Assembly: GCF_000699445.3 (NCBI RefSeq)
Contig: NC_067198.1
Span: forward strand, 39,593,523-39,657,522
Source of the DNA: Schistosoma haematobium
Lineage: Eukaryota > Platyhelminthes > Trematoda > Strigeidida > Schistosomatidae
Direction of reading: 5' to 3'
Length of the DNA stretch: 64,000 nucleotides
Part shown: positions 35,050-45,587 of the stretch, piece after piece
Layout of the letters: every line of letters starts with the position of its first letter
Position numbering within the stretch: the first letter of the stretch is position 1
Notes under the pieces: generated by a model
The model's database searches: none
Told to the model about the DNA's origin: nothing
The model's input: only the letters and a program-made list of their open reading frames with translations
Translations under genes and position numbers: made by a program

Positions 35050-36340
35050 TTACTTACTTACTTACGCCTGTTACTCCTAATGAAGCACAGGCCGCAGTCC
35101 AGCATTCTCCAACCCACTCTGTCCTGGGCCTTCTTTTCTAGTTCTACCCAATTCTTGTTCATTTTTCTCATGTCCATTTCCATTTCTCGGCGTAATGTGT
35201 TCTTTGGTCTTCCTCTTTTCCTTTGCCTTGTGATTCAGTTGAGTGCTTTCCTCAATGTGTGTCCTATCCACTTCCAGCGCTTCTTCCTGATTTCTTCCTC
35301 CACTGGGATCTGGTTTGTTCTCTCCCACAGTACGTTGTTGCTAATAGTGTCCGGCCAACGGATCTGAAGTATTTTGCGTAGACAATTGTTTATAAACACC
35401 TGTATTTTCTGGATGACGGCTTTAGTAGTTCTCCAGGTTTCCACCCCATACAGTAGAACTGTCTTGACATTTGTATTGAAAATCCTGACCTTGGTGTTGG
35501 TTGACAGTTGCTTTGAGTTCCAGATGTTCCTCAGTTGTAAATATGCTGCTCTTGCTTTGCCGATCCGCGCCTTCACATCTGCATCAGATCCACCCTGTTC
35601 ATCAATGATGCTGCCCAAATACGTAAAGGTTTTTACATCTTCCAAATCGTCTCCGTCAATTTTGATTGTATTGGTGCATGCTGTGTTGTATCGGAGAATC
35701 TTGTTTTTCTCTTTGTGTATATTGAGACCTACTGCTACTGAGGCCACTGCTACACTGCTCGTTTTCTCCTGCATTTATTGTTGCGTTTGCGATGGAAGGG
35801 CCAGCTCATCTGCGAAGTCTAGATCGTCCAACTGCATCCTAGATGTCATTGTATCCCGTGCTTCTCTTCAGATGTTGACGTCTTCGTGACCCAGTCGGTC
35901 ACCAGGAGAAAGAGAAAGGGTGAGGGTAAGCAACCTTGCCTGACACCGGTCTTTACTTCGAACGAGTTTGTCAACTATCCTCCATGCACGATTTTGCAGT
36001 TTAATCCATCATAGGAATTCCGTACGATATTGACTATCTTCTGAGGCACGCCGTAGTGTCGAAGAAGCTTCCATAGTGTTGTTCTGTCCACGCCGTGAAA
36101 TGCCTTCTCGTAGTCAATGAATTCGATGCAGAGTGATGAATTTCATTCAATTGATTGTTCCACAATGATCCGTAGAGTTGCGATTTGGTCTGTACAGGAT
36201 GTATCCTTACAGAATCCTGCCTATGGGTCTCAAAGTTGGGCGTCTACGGAGTCCATCCTGTTTAACAATACCCTGTTAAAGACTTTTCCTCTGTAGTTAT
36301 CACAGTTGCTGAGATCGCCTGTTTCGTTTCGCATGAAGTG
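35050..36340 (-). mobile_element. RTE-type (Perere-3/SR3-like) retrotransposon, 3' half
   Basis: The minus strand carries, in order, QAGFCKDTSCTDQIATLRII, FIDYEKAFHGVDRTTLWKLL, VRNSYDGL, VKTGVRQGCLPSPFLFL, then an open stretch at 35235-35774 ([55 protein letters not shown]). The 3' end at 35056 reads into AAGTAAGTAAGT, a short tandem terminus as in RTE elements. Stops and a loss of the YADD segment break the RT. This family differs from the SR2-like copies elsewhere in the window. Confidence 0.8.
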
Positions 36341-37268
36341 AAAATAATCTTAAGTCGTAATCTTATAGAGTTTAGCAAGTTCTTTCTCGTTAACGGACAA
36401 CTGTAAGAACTGCGATGTTGTTACACCCAATTATTGTTAAGAAACATTTCGTATTCCTCCATAAAACCTAAACACTTGAAGTGATCTTTTAGATGAAGTG
36501 CCAAGTAGTGTGAAATAGCTGATAACCTCAGGTGCCATAACGTATGACGAAAAATATAGCGTATGAACGTTTTCGCATTATCATGCGTTAGCCGCGTCGT
36601 TGTGGCCATCTAGAACGTGAATTAATAATTCAAAGAATTCAGTAGACTTACAAATCTGTTTTTCAAGTCTACCTGCCGAAGACATGCATCCAACGTTCAC
36701 AGTTCCTCTCTAGGCGATAAAGAGAATTACAAGCTTGATAGTTCAACAGAAAATCCCGTCACTGTTATCGCCCATCAGACATAGACACTAGCTGCATGAT
36801 GTTCACACTGAAGTCTGGTATACATGATGCTATGTTCTGCAGTATAGCATTCAGGTTATCGAATATTAAACACTAACTTTTACCGGAAACGTGACTCACT
36901 CAGCCGTCAAAGAGCTGCCCACACCCATCGACTAGGATATTGAGTGCGACGCATTCGACTGTGTTGAACTGGTTTACTTGTAGTGATATTAGTTCCTAAT
37001 CCCCCGGTTCTCGAAGCTCGGCATATAATTACTTAGAACATTTGCATTCAACATGTAATACCAAGAGAAGGTCAAGAGTGGTGAACGCGGCAACATTAGG
37101 TACAAATGGCACGGCTCAGTCATGCAGGAGCGGTCGTATAACTTCCCGCTCATTGTATTAAATCTACTACTCTCTTCTCAGTTCAAATGTGTTCTTTAGA
37201 AGTGCTAGACGTCATACTGCTGATTGTCGCGGTTGGGTGAGTTAGTGTAGACGACGGTGTGAATTCCA
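36341..37268. other. No recognised feature
   Basis: One 62-codon open frame at 36421-36609 (minus) without resemblance to a family I know. Confidence 0.35.
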
Positions 37269-37348
37269 CGTAGGATCTTATAGATTAGGCAGTCACATCA
37301 TGACGTATCCACAATTTTGGGATTAGGTTTATTATTATAGTAGCAAAG
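37269..37348 (+). repeat. Dispersed repeat, copy 2
   Basis: TATAGATTAGGCAGTCACAT, then TCCACAATTTTGGGATTAGG, matching 34888-34968. Confidence 0.55.
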
Positions 37349-37448
37349 ACAAATATACTTATATCAAAGTAGACTATAATCCTACATACTAACATATTTA
37401 AATAAACCACCCCTACTTGGCAGTTGGCAAGACGGTATTGTCCAGTAT

Positions 37449-37860
37449 TCAAAATTTAAGATATTGAATGTAGCTGATTCCAACCTGCATCTCAGGCAAA
37501 TCCATGTCAGCGGGATTGTACAGAAACCGTACTTTATGATTTAATGTGCTTTTACAAAATATTAATAGAATCGCAGTGCTGGAATCTACAGCTTCTCTGC
37601 GTTTAATGGCAAGATGTTTTCGTCCGTCCAACTGCTGACATGGTAACCAGCTAACTCGTTGAGTGGAACAAAAAGATCCTTTGGAGTCTTTGAATTACCT
37701 AAAGGAGAAGAATGTCTCTGTGTTTGTGACTCGCCACAGTAGTGGATGACCCTGAAATTTAGGACTGACTGATTATCATCTGGTTGGATACTGTTCTGCA
37801 TGTGCATATCCACAACGTCGGCAGGATACAAACAAATTTCCTTACCAACAATCTACTTCT
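37449..37860 (-). pseudogene. Unidentified coding remnant
   Basis: Two overlapping minus-strand frames read smoothly across 37860-37449 with one shift near 37620: KEICLYPADVVDMHMQNSIQ, PKDLFVPLNELAGYHVSSWT, then KHLAIKRREAVDSSTAI. Composition looks protein-like but I do not recognise the family; it could be a retroelement or a decayed gene. Confidence 0.25.
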
Positions 37861-38404
37861 TAGATGGAATTAGAACCTCCCTTCTTCTTGGTGCAGAGAT
37901 AAGTAAGAACTGCTTATTAGTCGGCTAAACAATACATAAAAAGTTACGAATCGGTTTAAAGTAATGCCCCAAGAAAGAATAAAAAACACATTCACGTGAA
38001 CATATCTGGCGACGGAACGATTGCTGCATTATTCACATGTTTAACGGAAATAAATTTACATTACACACACTCATATGTGATCACGACTAACTATTGTGCA
38101 CATAAGTATACCTGTGTAACCGAATGAGAAGGGTTCCGCGAAATAATCACGTGAATCAGTGAATGCTTCAAACTCAATTAATCCGTTTCTCGTTATATCA
38201 GTGACCAGCCCAGGTTTACCGCGTACTATTATTGTGTTATCAGGCCGAAATGAGGTAATTCCAGTGTTTTTCAGCGTTATTATCTGTTTTCCGTGGCTAG
38301 ATTGGACGAATATTTGTACAGTGTTGGTCTACTAGAGAAAGAGGTCATCGTATAACGCTGAGCCGCTCGCTTTGCTACAACATAACCACTATGCACTGAT
38401 TCCT

Positions 38405-38600
38405 AACTCCGCTTCAAATAAGACTGCAATGTTTTTGGTTGAACCGACTGATGTTAGGCCACTGTTAGAAACCTGGAAGCACTGGATGGCCGTTTCGCCC
38501 TGTTGTGGGACTCCTCAACGGTGCGCGTCCACGGTCCCGCTCGCGGGATACGAGCCCTGTGGGACACTTCTAACAGCGTTTGATAAACCCGGAACAAGGT
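38405..38600 (-). mobile_element. Hammerhead SINE copy 3
   Basis: The minus strand runs from a B-box-like GGCTCGTATCCCGCGAG through the ribozyme region (38480-38523) to the tail CAGTGCTTCCAGGTTTC. The head is partly lost. Confidence 0.65.
38480..38523 (-). ncRNA. Hammerhead ribozyme, core mutated
   Basis: All stems are recognisable, and GAAA and a stem II of CCC/GGG are kept, but the core CTGAGGAG has become TTGAGGAG (invariant C changed to T) and the cleavage triplet is ATC. Probably inactive. Confidence 0.6.
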
Positions 38601-39223
38601 CTCGAAACTAATTTGGAGTGCGGTTAGCACTTCTGATGTTCTGACAGCTATCTGTCATCAATTTCTTTAGTGTTACCTTTGCTTGTTCTTTTGATTTTAT
38701 GAACTGTGAACATCCTGCAAGAAGTGCATCGACAACATAACATTCTGCATCATTTTGTTATTTATTGTGTCATCGTATAAAAAAACCGAAACCAAATCTT
38801 CTTGCTAACGTGCTCAAATGCATGTGTATTTGTATATGTTTTTTTCTTGGAACATCGCCGTGCAAAAATTTTTTCTACTCCATTACGTGTTATCAAAACG
38901 CATGTACATCAGTTTATTTTTTCCGCTCGTTTTGTTTTTTTACCCACATACGAGTGTTTTTCGACATGCACTTACATATCCTTCTCTTATTTTTCAGGAC
39001 GCCTGGAAAAGATGAAAAACCGAGGAAGATTATGAAGAAGTGAATTTTTCACTGTACTTTCTCCTCATTGCTACTGAAGGATGACACAGGTATTCAGTGT
39101 TTGACAACGCTTCTACCAGTAACACCTTCTAATATTATTCGTTCCCACCCAGAGAAATCAAAAGACAGAGTTGAGGAGATCGGAGGAGTATATTTGGCGA
39201 TAACCAATATATCGGAATTCTCT
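38601..39223. other. No recognised gene
   Basis: T-rich sequence with overlapping short frames. No supported feature. Confidence 0.35.
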
Positions 39224-39737
39224 GATCTAATCTGGCTAGCGATTGCGGTTGATGTTGAGCACGGCGTTACCACACGTGATCTGGTGCGGATGCCTGACCG
39301 AGCGCCTTCAGCTAGATGAGTCCACTAAAACATATGGTCAGCATCCAATGTCGAAAACTTACAGGGCCATTTATTTTGGGGATTTATTTACCGCTACACT
39401 ACATTGTACCACATAGCCCATTATAATAAGGAAAGAGGACCACACTCTGCTGAACATGGCAAGTAATCACAAGAGCGCTTACCAACGGCAAGATCATTAG
39501 GTTTAAACTTCTGACTAGACACGTCTTAGGGTCATCACTATCTCATCAGGGTGAATGACCTGTAGCGGTAAATAAAACTTCAAAATAAATAGCTCCGTAA
39601 GTCTTCGACATTTGATGCTGGCCACATTAGGTTTAATGGATAAATCTGTCTGAAGGTGCTTGGCCACGCATCCTCACAAAATCACGAGTCGGTACGACGT
39701 GCTATACATCTCTTTCAACTACAACCAGCTTAGAACA
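39224..39737. repeat. Diverged inverted repeat with long arms
   Basis: Left arm 39224-39398, right arm 39561-39737, spacer 162 bases. The arms align along their length with roughly one mismatch in four or five (for example GGTCAGCATCCAATGTCGAA and, reversed, GGCCAGCATCAAATGTCGAA). Weaker similarity runs outward to about 39150 and 39800. Both arms, read inward, keep a similar peptide (TRDLVRMPDRAPS and TRDFVRMRGQAPS), so they are copies of one coding sequence or of one mobile element. Confidence 0.7.
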
Positions 39738-40529
39738 AACGTTCCTTCTACATACCGATAGGTTTCCAAGCATATCTTCGAACTCTTTCGTTCCTGATTT
39801 TTGATTTGACTGTGTTGGCATACTTTGATTATAAAAGTGATACTGGTTAGGACGTTGTCGAACTCGGAATATTTGTGATATCTTTAAACCTATCATAATA
39901 ATAAAATACAAACTCATGCCCCGTACTGTGATATTGAGTCCTTGATTGTGTCATATTAAAGTTATAAGATTGTTGACATTAGCACTATCTCGTTATATTG
40001 TTTCAAACACACGGTACCATCATATTCGTCTTCTGAAGGCACACACGATTAAATTAGGCTAATCTACGAACAAGCTAATTATCTCAGAAATTTTTTAAAT
40101 GTGTTGCTGATAAGCCTGGATCCCTGGTGGTGTGCGCAATCACTGCATTTCGTATCCTTGTCGTGCGATAAATACAAGTGTGTTTGGACAAAATTATTTA
40201 TAATGCAACGGCAGAGCTACAAAGCGTTCTTGTGATGTTGGTTAGTGAAAATTTCACAAGTTAACTTCCGGACATTGAAGCGTGGCATTATCAGAGATCT
40301 GTGTTGTTATTCGGTTTTGTGTAGCGCCACCTCATACCCTTTCAGGCTACCCAAAAATATTTAAAGATATTGATTATCGACACTTTTCTCCAAAAAGCAA
40401 CATATTCCGCATAGTTATTCAAATAATCGATCGAATGCTTATTATTCTTTACTATAGTTGTATTTGTCTGATTTCGGAGTCTGATGAGAGAATTATGATT
40501 AAATCTGCCCAATTTTTATGTAGCTTTTA

Positions 40530-41760
40530 ACAAGCCTTCAGACGCCTGTCGTCAATTACAAACAAACTGATGGCGACGGAACATATAGGCAGTTCAACCA
40601 AGCAACGAAACCAATGCACACGGACAATAAAGTAGGCTTTGGCATCAGATAAAGCGAATTGATAAATTTGTCTCCAGTCCGAAAAGCTTATTTCATCATG
40701 GAGCCCCTCTTCAACAAGTCAAAAATGAAGTTCCACAAGCATGAAGTCCCAACTAAAACGACGGTGGCGCCGTCGACCTTCTGACAGAACAGTATTAACA
40801 AAATTTGTAACTGCCCCCTAAAAACCACGCCAACTACAAAGAATCGCCTGTAATTCAGGAGGACTCTCAGAAGTGAACATGAGCTCAGACTTGGAACATC
40901 AGATACTGGAACACCAAAATGTGAACATTTCTCCAGGTCCGAATGTTATTCATTCTGCCATAATGAAAGGAACGGCGTCAATCTTTGCTACAACGTTTGT
41001 TGCGCTGTTATCACATTCACTAAGCTGAGACACGATACCAGAAAATTGGAAGTTAGCTCACATTGCATCGATTTTTGAAGCAGCCCGACGCATAGAGCCT
41101 TCAAGCTGTCATCTTGTAGCACTCCTCACAATACCCATAAAAGTTATAGAGTCGTCGCTATATGACGGTCTACGTCACTAATTACTATCCATAAACTTCT
41201 TTTTACTCCAGCAGCACGGTTGTGGGGAGTCACTATTGTATAGCCAACCTGATGATCGCGGTGGACAGATAGACAGCCTATCTTCGGTTATAAGGAGATG
41301 GTTGGTGACATATACCTTGACCTCTCAAAAGCTTTTAACCGGGCCAGTCATATACGCCTCATCAGTAAGCTCGATAGGTAAAGTATCAAGTCACCATCGA
41401 TTGTTCGGTTTACTTCGTACCTAAATAATTAACTTTTTAAGGTCAGGGTAAACTCCCCTCTTTCTTAGGCTTCAGAATGTCCTAGTAGGGTTCCTCAATG
41501 TTCAGCACTAGAAAATATTTTCTCAGTTTACATAAATGACCCTTCTCAGAAAGTGTCCTGCCATTCATTACTTTTCGCTGATGATGTAAAACTTTGCCGA
41601 GAAGTTTGAATCAAGATGATAAGCTGGCATTTCAGGAGGATCTGACTCGACTTCAAATTTGGGCGGACAACAATAAACGTTTAACACTCAAAAGTGTAGA
41701 GTAGTCCATCTAGGTCATATTGCAGACTTCGCATTCTAAAGGTGATCGACTGCCATTAAA
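40530..41760 (+). mobile_element. CR1-type non-LTR retrotransposon fragment
   Basis: Plus-strand order: NISPGPNVIHSAIMKG, IPENWKLAHIAS, LLQQHGCGESL, a GVPQCSALENIFSVYIND block and the RT active site LLFADDVKL near 41578, then DLTRLQIWADNNKR. Frames change several times, so it is a relic. Confidence 0.75.
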
Positions 41761-42058
41761 TACGGAATCTCGTTAAGCGAAAGCTTATCTATTCCGTCCA
41801 GAACTATTCGAAACTACTTGAAACCATTTGAATTGTTGGCGCTATACTGTACTGCTACGTTACGTGAGTTGCATTTCTCTTTTTGCTAGCACAGGTAAAT
41901 CGGCTGTCTTCTGTTAATATTGCTAGTGGTTCAAATAGTTCAAATGGTTGTGGACGGAATAGAAGAAGCTTTCGATTAACAGGCTTCCGTGTCTAGTAGC
42001 AGGGGATCACCAAATCCTCCAGGCAGGAACCTAGGTATGTTAACAATGAAAGAGGAAA

Positions 42059-42590
42059 AGAAATTGGCAAATCATAGTGTGATGCTGTCCTTGGTCCTTA
42101 AGAATAGGTCAAGTTGCCTCTTGAAGGACTCCTGAGAAGTCGCTTGGACTAGCTCGACCGGCAGCGAATTCCAGCTTTTGACAACTCTTAAGGAGTAGAA
42201 GTTGTGTCTACATTCCGTCTTGCTATGTTGTGTTTCCAGTTTCTGGGTGTTACCCCTTAGGTTATTATCCGAACTAAGCTTAAGTAGGTGTTTAAGAGGA
42301 TGTCCAGAAGTGTTAAGAATACTATAAGCCATTAATAAATCACCTCTAAGACGCCTATACTCTAATGGGTAAAGGTCTAGTGAATGGAGGCGTTCTTCGT
42401 AAGGTTTAGATTTGAGTCCTCGAACTGATTTCGTGGCTCGCCGTTGGATACGCTCCAAAGTGATCTTGTCCTTTTGGAGTGAGGGGGGAGTACTATGTTT
42501 CCGTACTCTAAATGGGGACGGATGAAACTATTGAAGATTATATGGAAAGTTCTTCCGTCAAACTGTCCAAAAATGCGCTTCAACATTACC
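42059..42590 (-). mobile_element. CR1/Jockey-type RT C-terminal fragment
   Basis: The minus strand 42072-42458 is open: [60 protein letters not shown]. Upstream part (42377-42586) has [13 protein letters not shown] in another frame. This is the post-RT region of CR1-type elements; the natural stop is at 42072. Confidence 0.78.
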
Positions 42591-43059
42591 AGTGCAAGGT
42601 TTGCTCGGAAGGCATTTTTGTCACAGCGAAAATGCAGAATTCCTTAATCAACTCATTTTACGGGGTAAAGCTGGATGTTTTATTCAGATTGACCATATGA
42701 GTCCTGTATTCTGACTAAAATTAAATAGCGGCTGTCGATGTGATTAATGGGCTGAAGGTCGATAATATGATGTACTTCTGTCGTATATTTTGTGGATTGA
42801 ATAAACAACATAGTACTTAGCAGATTTAGAGGGACTTCAGGATCCTCAATGTCATTCAGACACAAACCTGAGGGACAAATGGGTTGCTAAATCTATCTAA
42901 TGAATTTAGGAGTACACCCATGGGTGTACTTAAAAAAAAATAAAGATGATAGTTTAAAGCTTCAAAATGACCTGAGAAATTATTTGAATGGTCTAGAATT
43001 TGGTGGTTATCGACAAATATGATGATAAATATTAGTCCCCAAAGTACAGATACATACAC
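42591..43059. other. No recognised feature
   Basis: Lies between two opposed CR1-type fragments. No supported gene. Confidence 0.35.
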
Positions 43060-43685
43060 AGTGAATAACACTGAACTACCTGTTGCCCAGACACACCTTG
43101 GCTAAAAATTCATCGTTGACCAAGACTTAAAAACTATTGCACACTGCCGTATGATAGCCCCCAAAGGTTTTAGAATCCGATGATCATTATGTAGAGCCTT
43201 TAGCTATGTCGATGCTAAAAACCTTTTGACTTTTTATAGGTTATTCGTTCGTCCTACACTCGAGTACTGCATACGAGCGGCTGTTTCTTGCCTAAAAGGA
43301 GACAGTGAGCTATTGTGAAAGGTTCGAGCAACTGCAACTAAGCTGATTCCTAGAATAGAAATGCTCCCATTTGATACTCGACTGGCTAAACTAAGCCTAT
43401 TTCCATCGTCATATAGAAGAACTAGAGGTGACTCGATCGCAATTTTCAGATTACTTATCGGTAAATTCGCATCCGATATGCGCTCACTTATCTTGTCCTC
43501 CAAATCAGTGGATTTACGAGGACATTAAAAAAGTTCACAAGGTCAGAACAAATTATTTGTCAGCTGATTATCAACTTTCCCACCAAATCATCAACGAATG
43601 GAATTCGTCTTCCAACAGGTGATTGAAGCTCTATCTGTCGATGCTTTCAAAAGGAACTTGGGTCGACTGAGAGACCGCCATTGCC
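43060..43685 (+). mobile_element. CR1-type fragment (post-RT region)
   Basis: LLTFYRLFVRPTLEYCIRAA, VRATATKLIPRIEMLPFDTR, LFPSSYRRTRGDSIAIFRLL and IEALSVDAFKRNLGRLRDRH on the plus strand, in two or more frames. It is the same block as at 42059-42590 but a different subfamily and the opposite strand. Confidence 0.75.
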
Positions 43686-43689
43686 AGAA

Positions 43690-44524
43690 CTAACACAGGT
43701 CATCAAGCCTCATGTACTTCTGAGGTATGCCTTTCAATGACAGACACTGCCGCAAAACCTCTCGGTCTACAGAGTCAAATGCTGCTTTTAAGTCAAAAGA
43801 GACCACCATTGTCGGACGCCGATAAGTATGCCTATGTTCTAGAACCTGACGAATGGTAAATATGTGGTCGATGCAGCCAAGACCAGGTCTGAAGCCAGCT
43901 TGATTCTCTCGTGTTTGCAGTTCACGAGTCTTAGTTAGGCGTCCGATAATTATCGAGGCTAGTATTTTAGATACTATATTTGTTAAACTAATCCCTCTAT
44001 GGTTGTCACAGGATGATTTTGACCCTCTCTTATATATTGGGACGATAAGTGATTGTGACCAGTCAAATGGAATAACGTCTGACTCCCAGATCTTAGCTAA
44101 AATATTAGTCAACCTAATCGCTAAAATTGGACCATCATCCTTAGAGACCTCTGGAGCCAATCCATCTGGACCAGGTGCCCTTCTTCGTATCAAATTAACT
44201 ATGGCCTTTTAAACTTCAGCTAGAGTTGGGGGACCTACTTCAATGTCCCATTTACACTGTCTATGAATGGAGGGTAGTTGTAGAGTAGCTGAATGCCAGC
44301 TGAACCGTTCTCCAAAATGTTCCGTCCATCGTTCTAGACGTCTGGACTGGGAGCAGATAAGAGAGTCGTACTATATCCTTATATGCAATCTTTCCTTTAT
44401 ATATTGCATCATTGAGTTAATTGTTTCTATGAATTTGGTGTTCATCTTGCTGTGCTAATGAGGTGTGGCAACTTGGACTGATGCACATATGTGCCTGGTC
44501 CTACGTTGTAACTGACTGACTGAC
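43690..44524 (+). mobile_element. RTE insertion with 5' inversion
   Basis: 43690-44345 is minus-strand RT sequence (open 43690-44193: [54 protein letters not shown]), almost identical to 51180-51800. It is directly joined to 44355-44524, a plus-strand RTE 3' tail ending GTTGTAACTGACTGACTGAC. The two pieces form one insertion of the kind produced by twin priming, with the sequence between them missing. Confidence 0.72.
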
Positions 44525-44743
44525 CTTTCCAATCCGAAACAAATCCTGGCGTTGCCCAATGGTCCTCCATAAATTATAGTCTCACTGTCTAGTCTTTTAT
44601 TGGATTCACTAACTTAGGTTTATCGTTCGCCCGTTAAAGTTTTACTATGAATCTAGAACACTTCGGACAATAAGTCACTATTAAGCGATTAAGTTCAACA
44701 CTTTATTAATTGGCTTGAAAACCCTATTTGATTTTCCTTACAG

Positions 44744-45587
44744 ATGTTCCTACTTTCAGTGGTGTAATCGGTGCTTGTGGCTACACTACTGTGATATGAT
44801 TGACGACATAGCTAATATTATTCCTCAGTTAACACATGGTCTTCATAAAGGTCAAATGGGAAGAATTGCTGTAGTGGGAGGATCAAAAGAGTCAGTTCAT
44901 TCATGTATTGTTGATAGTTAGCAGATATACTGGAGCACCATACTTTTCCGCTATCAGTGCTTTGTATTGTGTAAGTTAACATACACAAATAATATAAATT
45001 GTAGGGTGCTGATTTAGTTCATGTAGTATGTTCTGCTTCTTCCTCTTCTGTTATCAAGTCATATAGTCCTGAGTTGATCGTTCATCCTGTTCTGTAATTC
45101 TCTGTATAAACAGTCCATATTACTACCTAATTTCTAGGGATGGAGTTCTAGCAGAAGCGACCAAATGCATGGACAGAGTTCATGCAATTACATTTGGACC
45201 TGGTCTAGGACTAACGGAAAACGTTGAAAATACTACGAAAGTTCTTTTTATCACCATTTACTTTTAAATAATAGTACTTTGTAGCTGATAGATTATTGCA
45301 AACATTCTAACAAGCCTATTGTCATTGATGCTGATGCTTTGCATATCGTTACTCAAAATCCATCACTCATAGAAGGTTATGATAAAACTATTCTTACTCC
45401 AAACACTGTTGAGTTTTCAAGATTATATTATTCTGTGGTAATTATGTCAATAATATACTCAACGCATTTATTCAGTTTTCGTCTCAACCATATGATACCA
45501 AAGATGCGACAAGATCTCTTGCTGAAAAACTTGGTGTCACCATTGTCCATAAAGGTCCTACAGATATTATATCAAATGGTCAAACAA
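44744..45587 (+). CDS. NAXD: NAXD exons A-F with 34-44 base introns
   Basis: Six exons are packed into 844 bases. The introns are 34, 34, 44, 44 and 38 bases, each GT-AG. They encode the start of the ribokinase-like fold through the KGxxD motif. Read as one contiguous protein: [87 protein letters not shown]. The introns are close to the smallest size reported in schistosomes. Confidence 0.94.

Noticed and set aside
38765..39043. Three overlapping Phe/Cys-rich frames resembling membrane peptides
   Set aside because: T-rich base composition alone yields such frames on all three phases.
39541..39560. CTGATGAG on the minus strand inside the inverted repeat spacer
   Set aside because: No GAAA core or stems at the right spacing.
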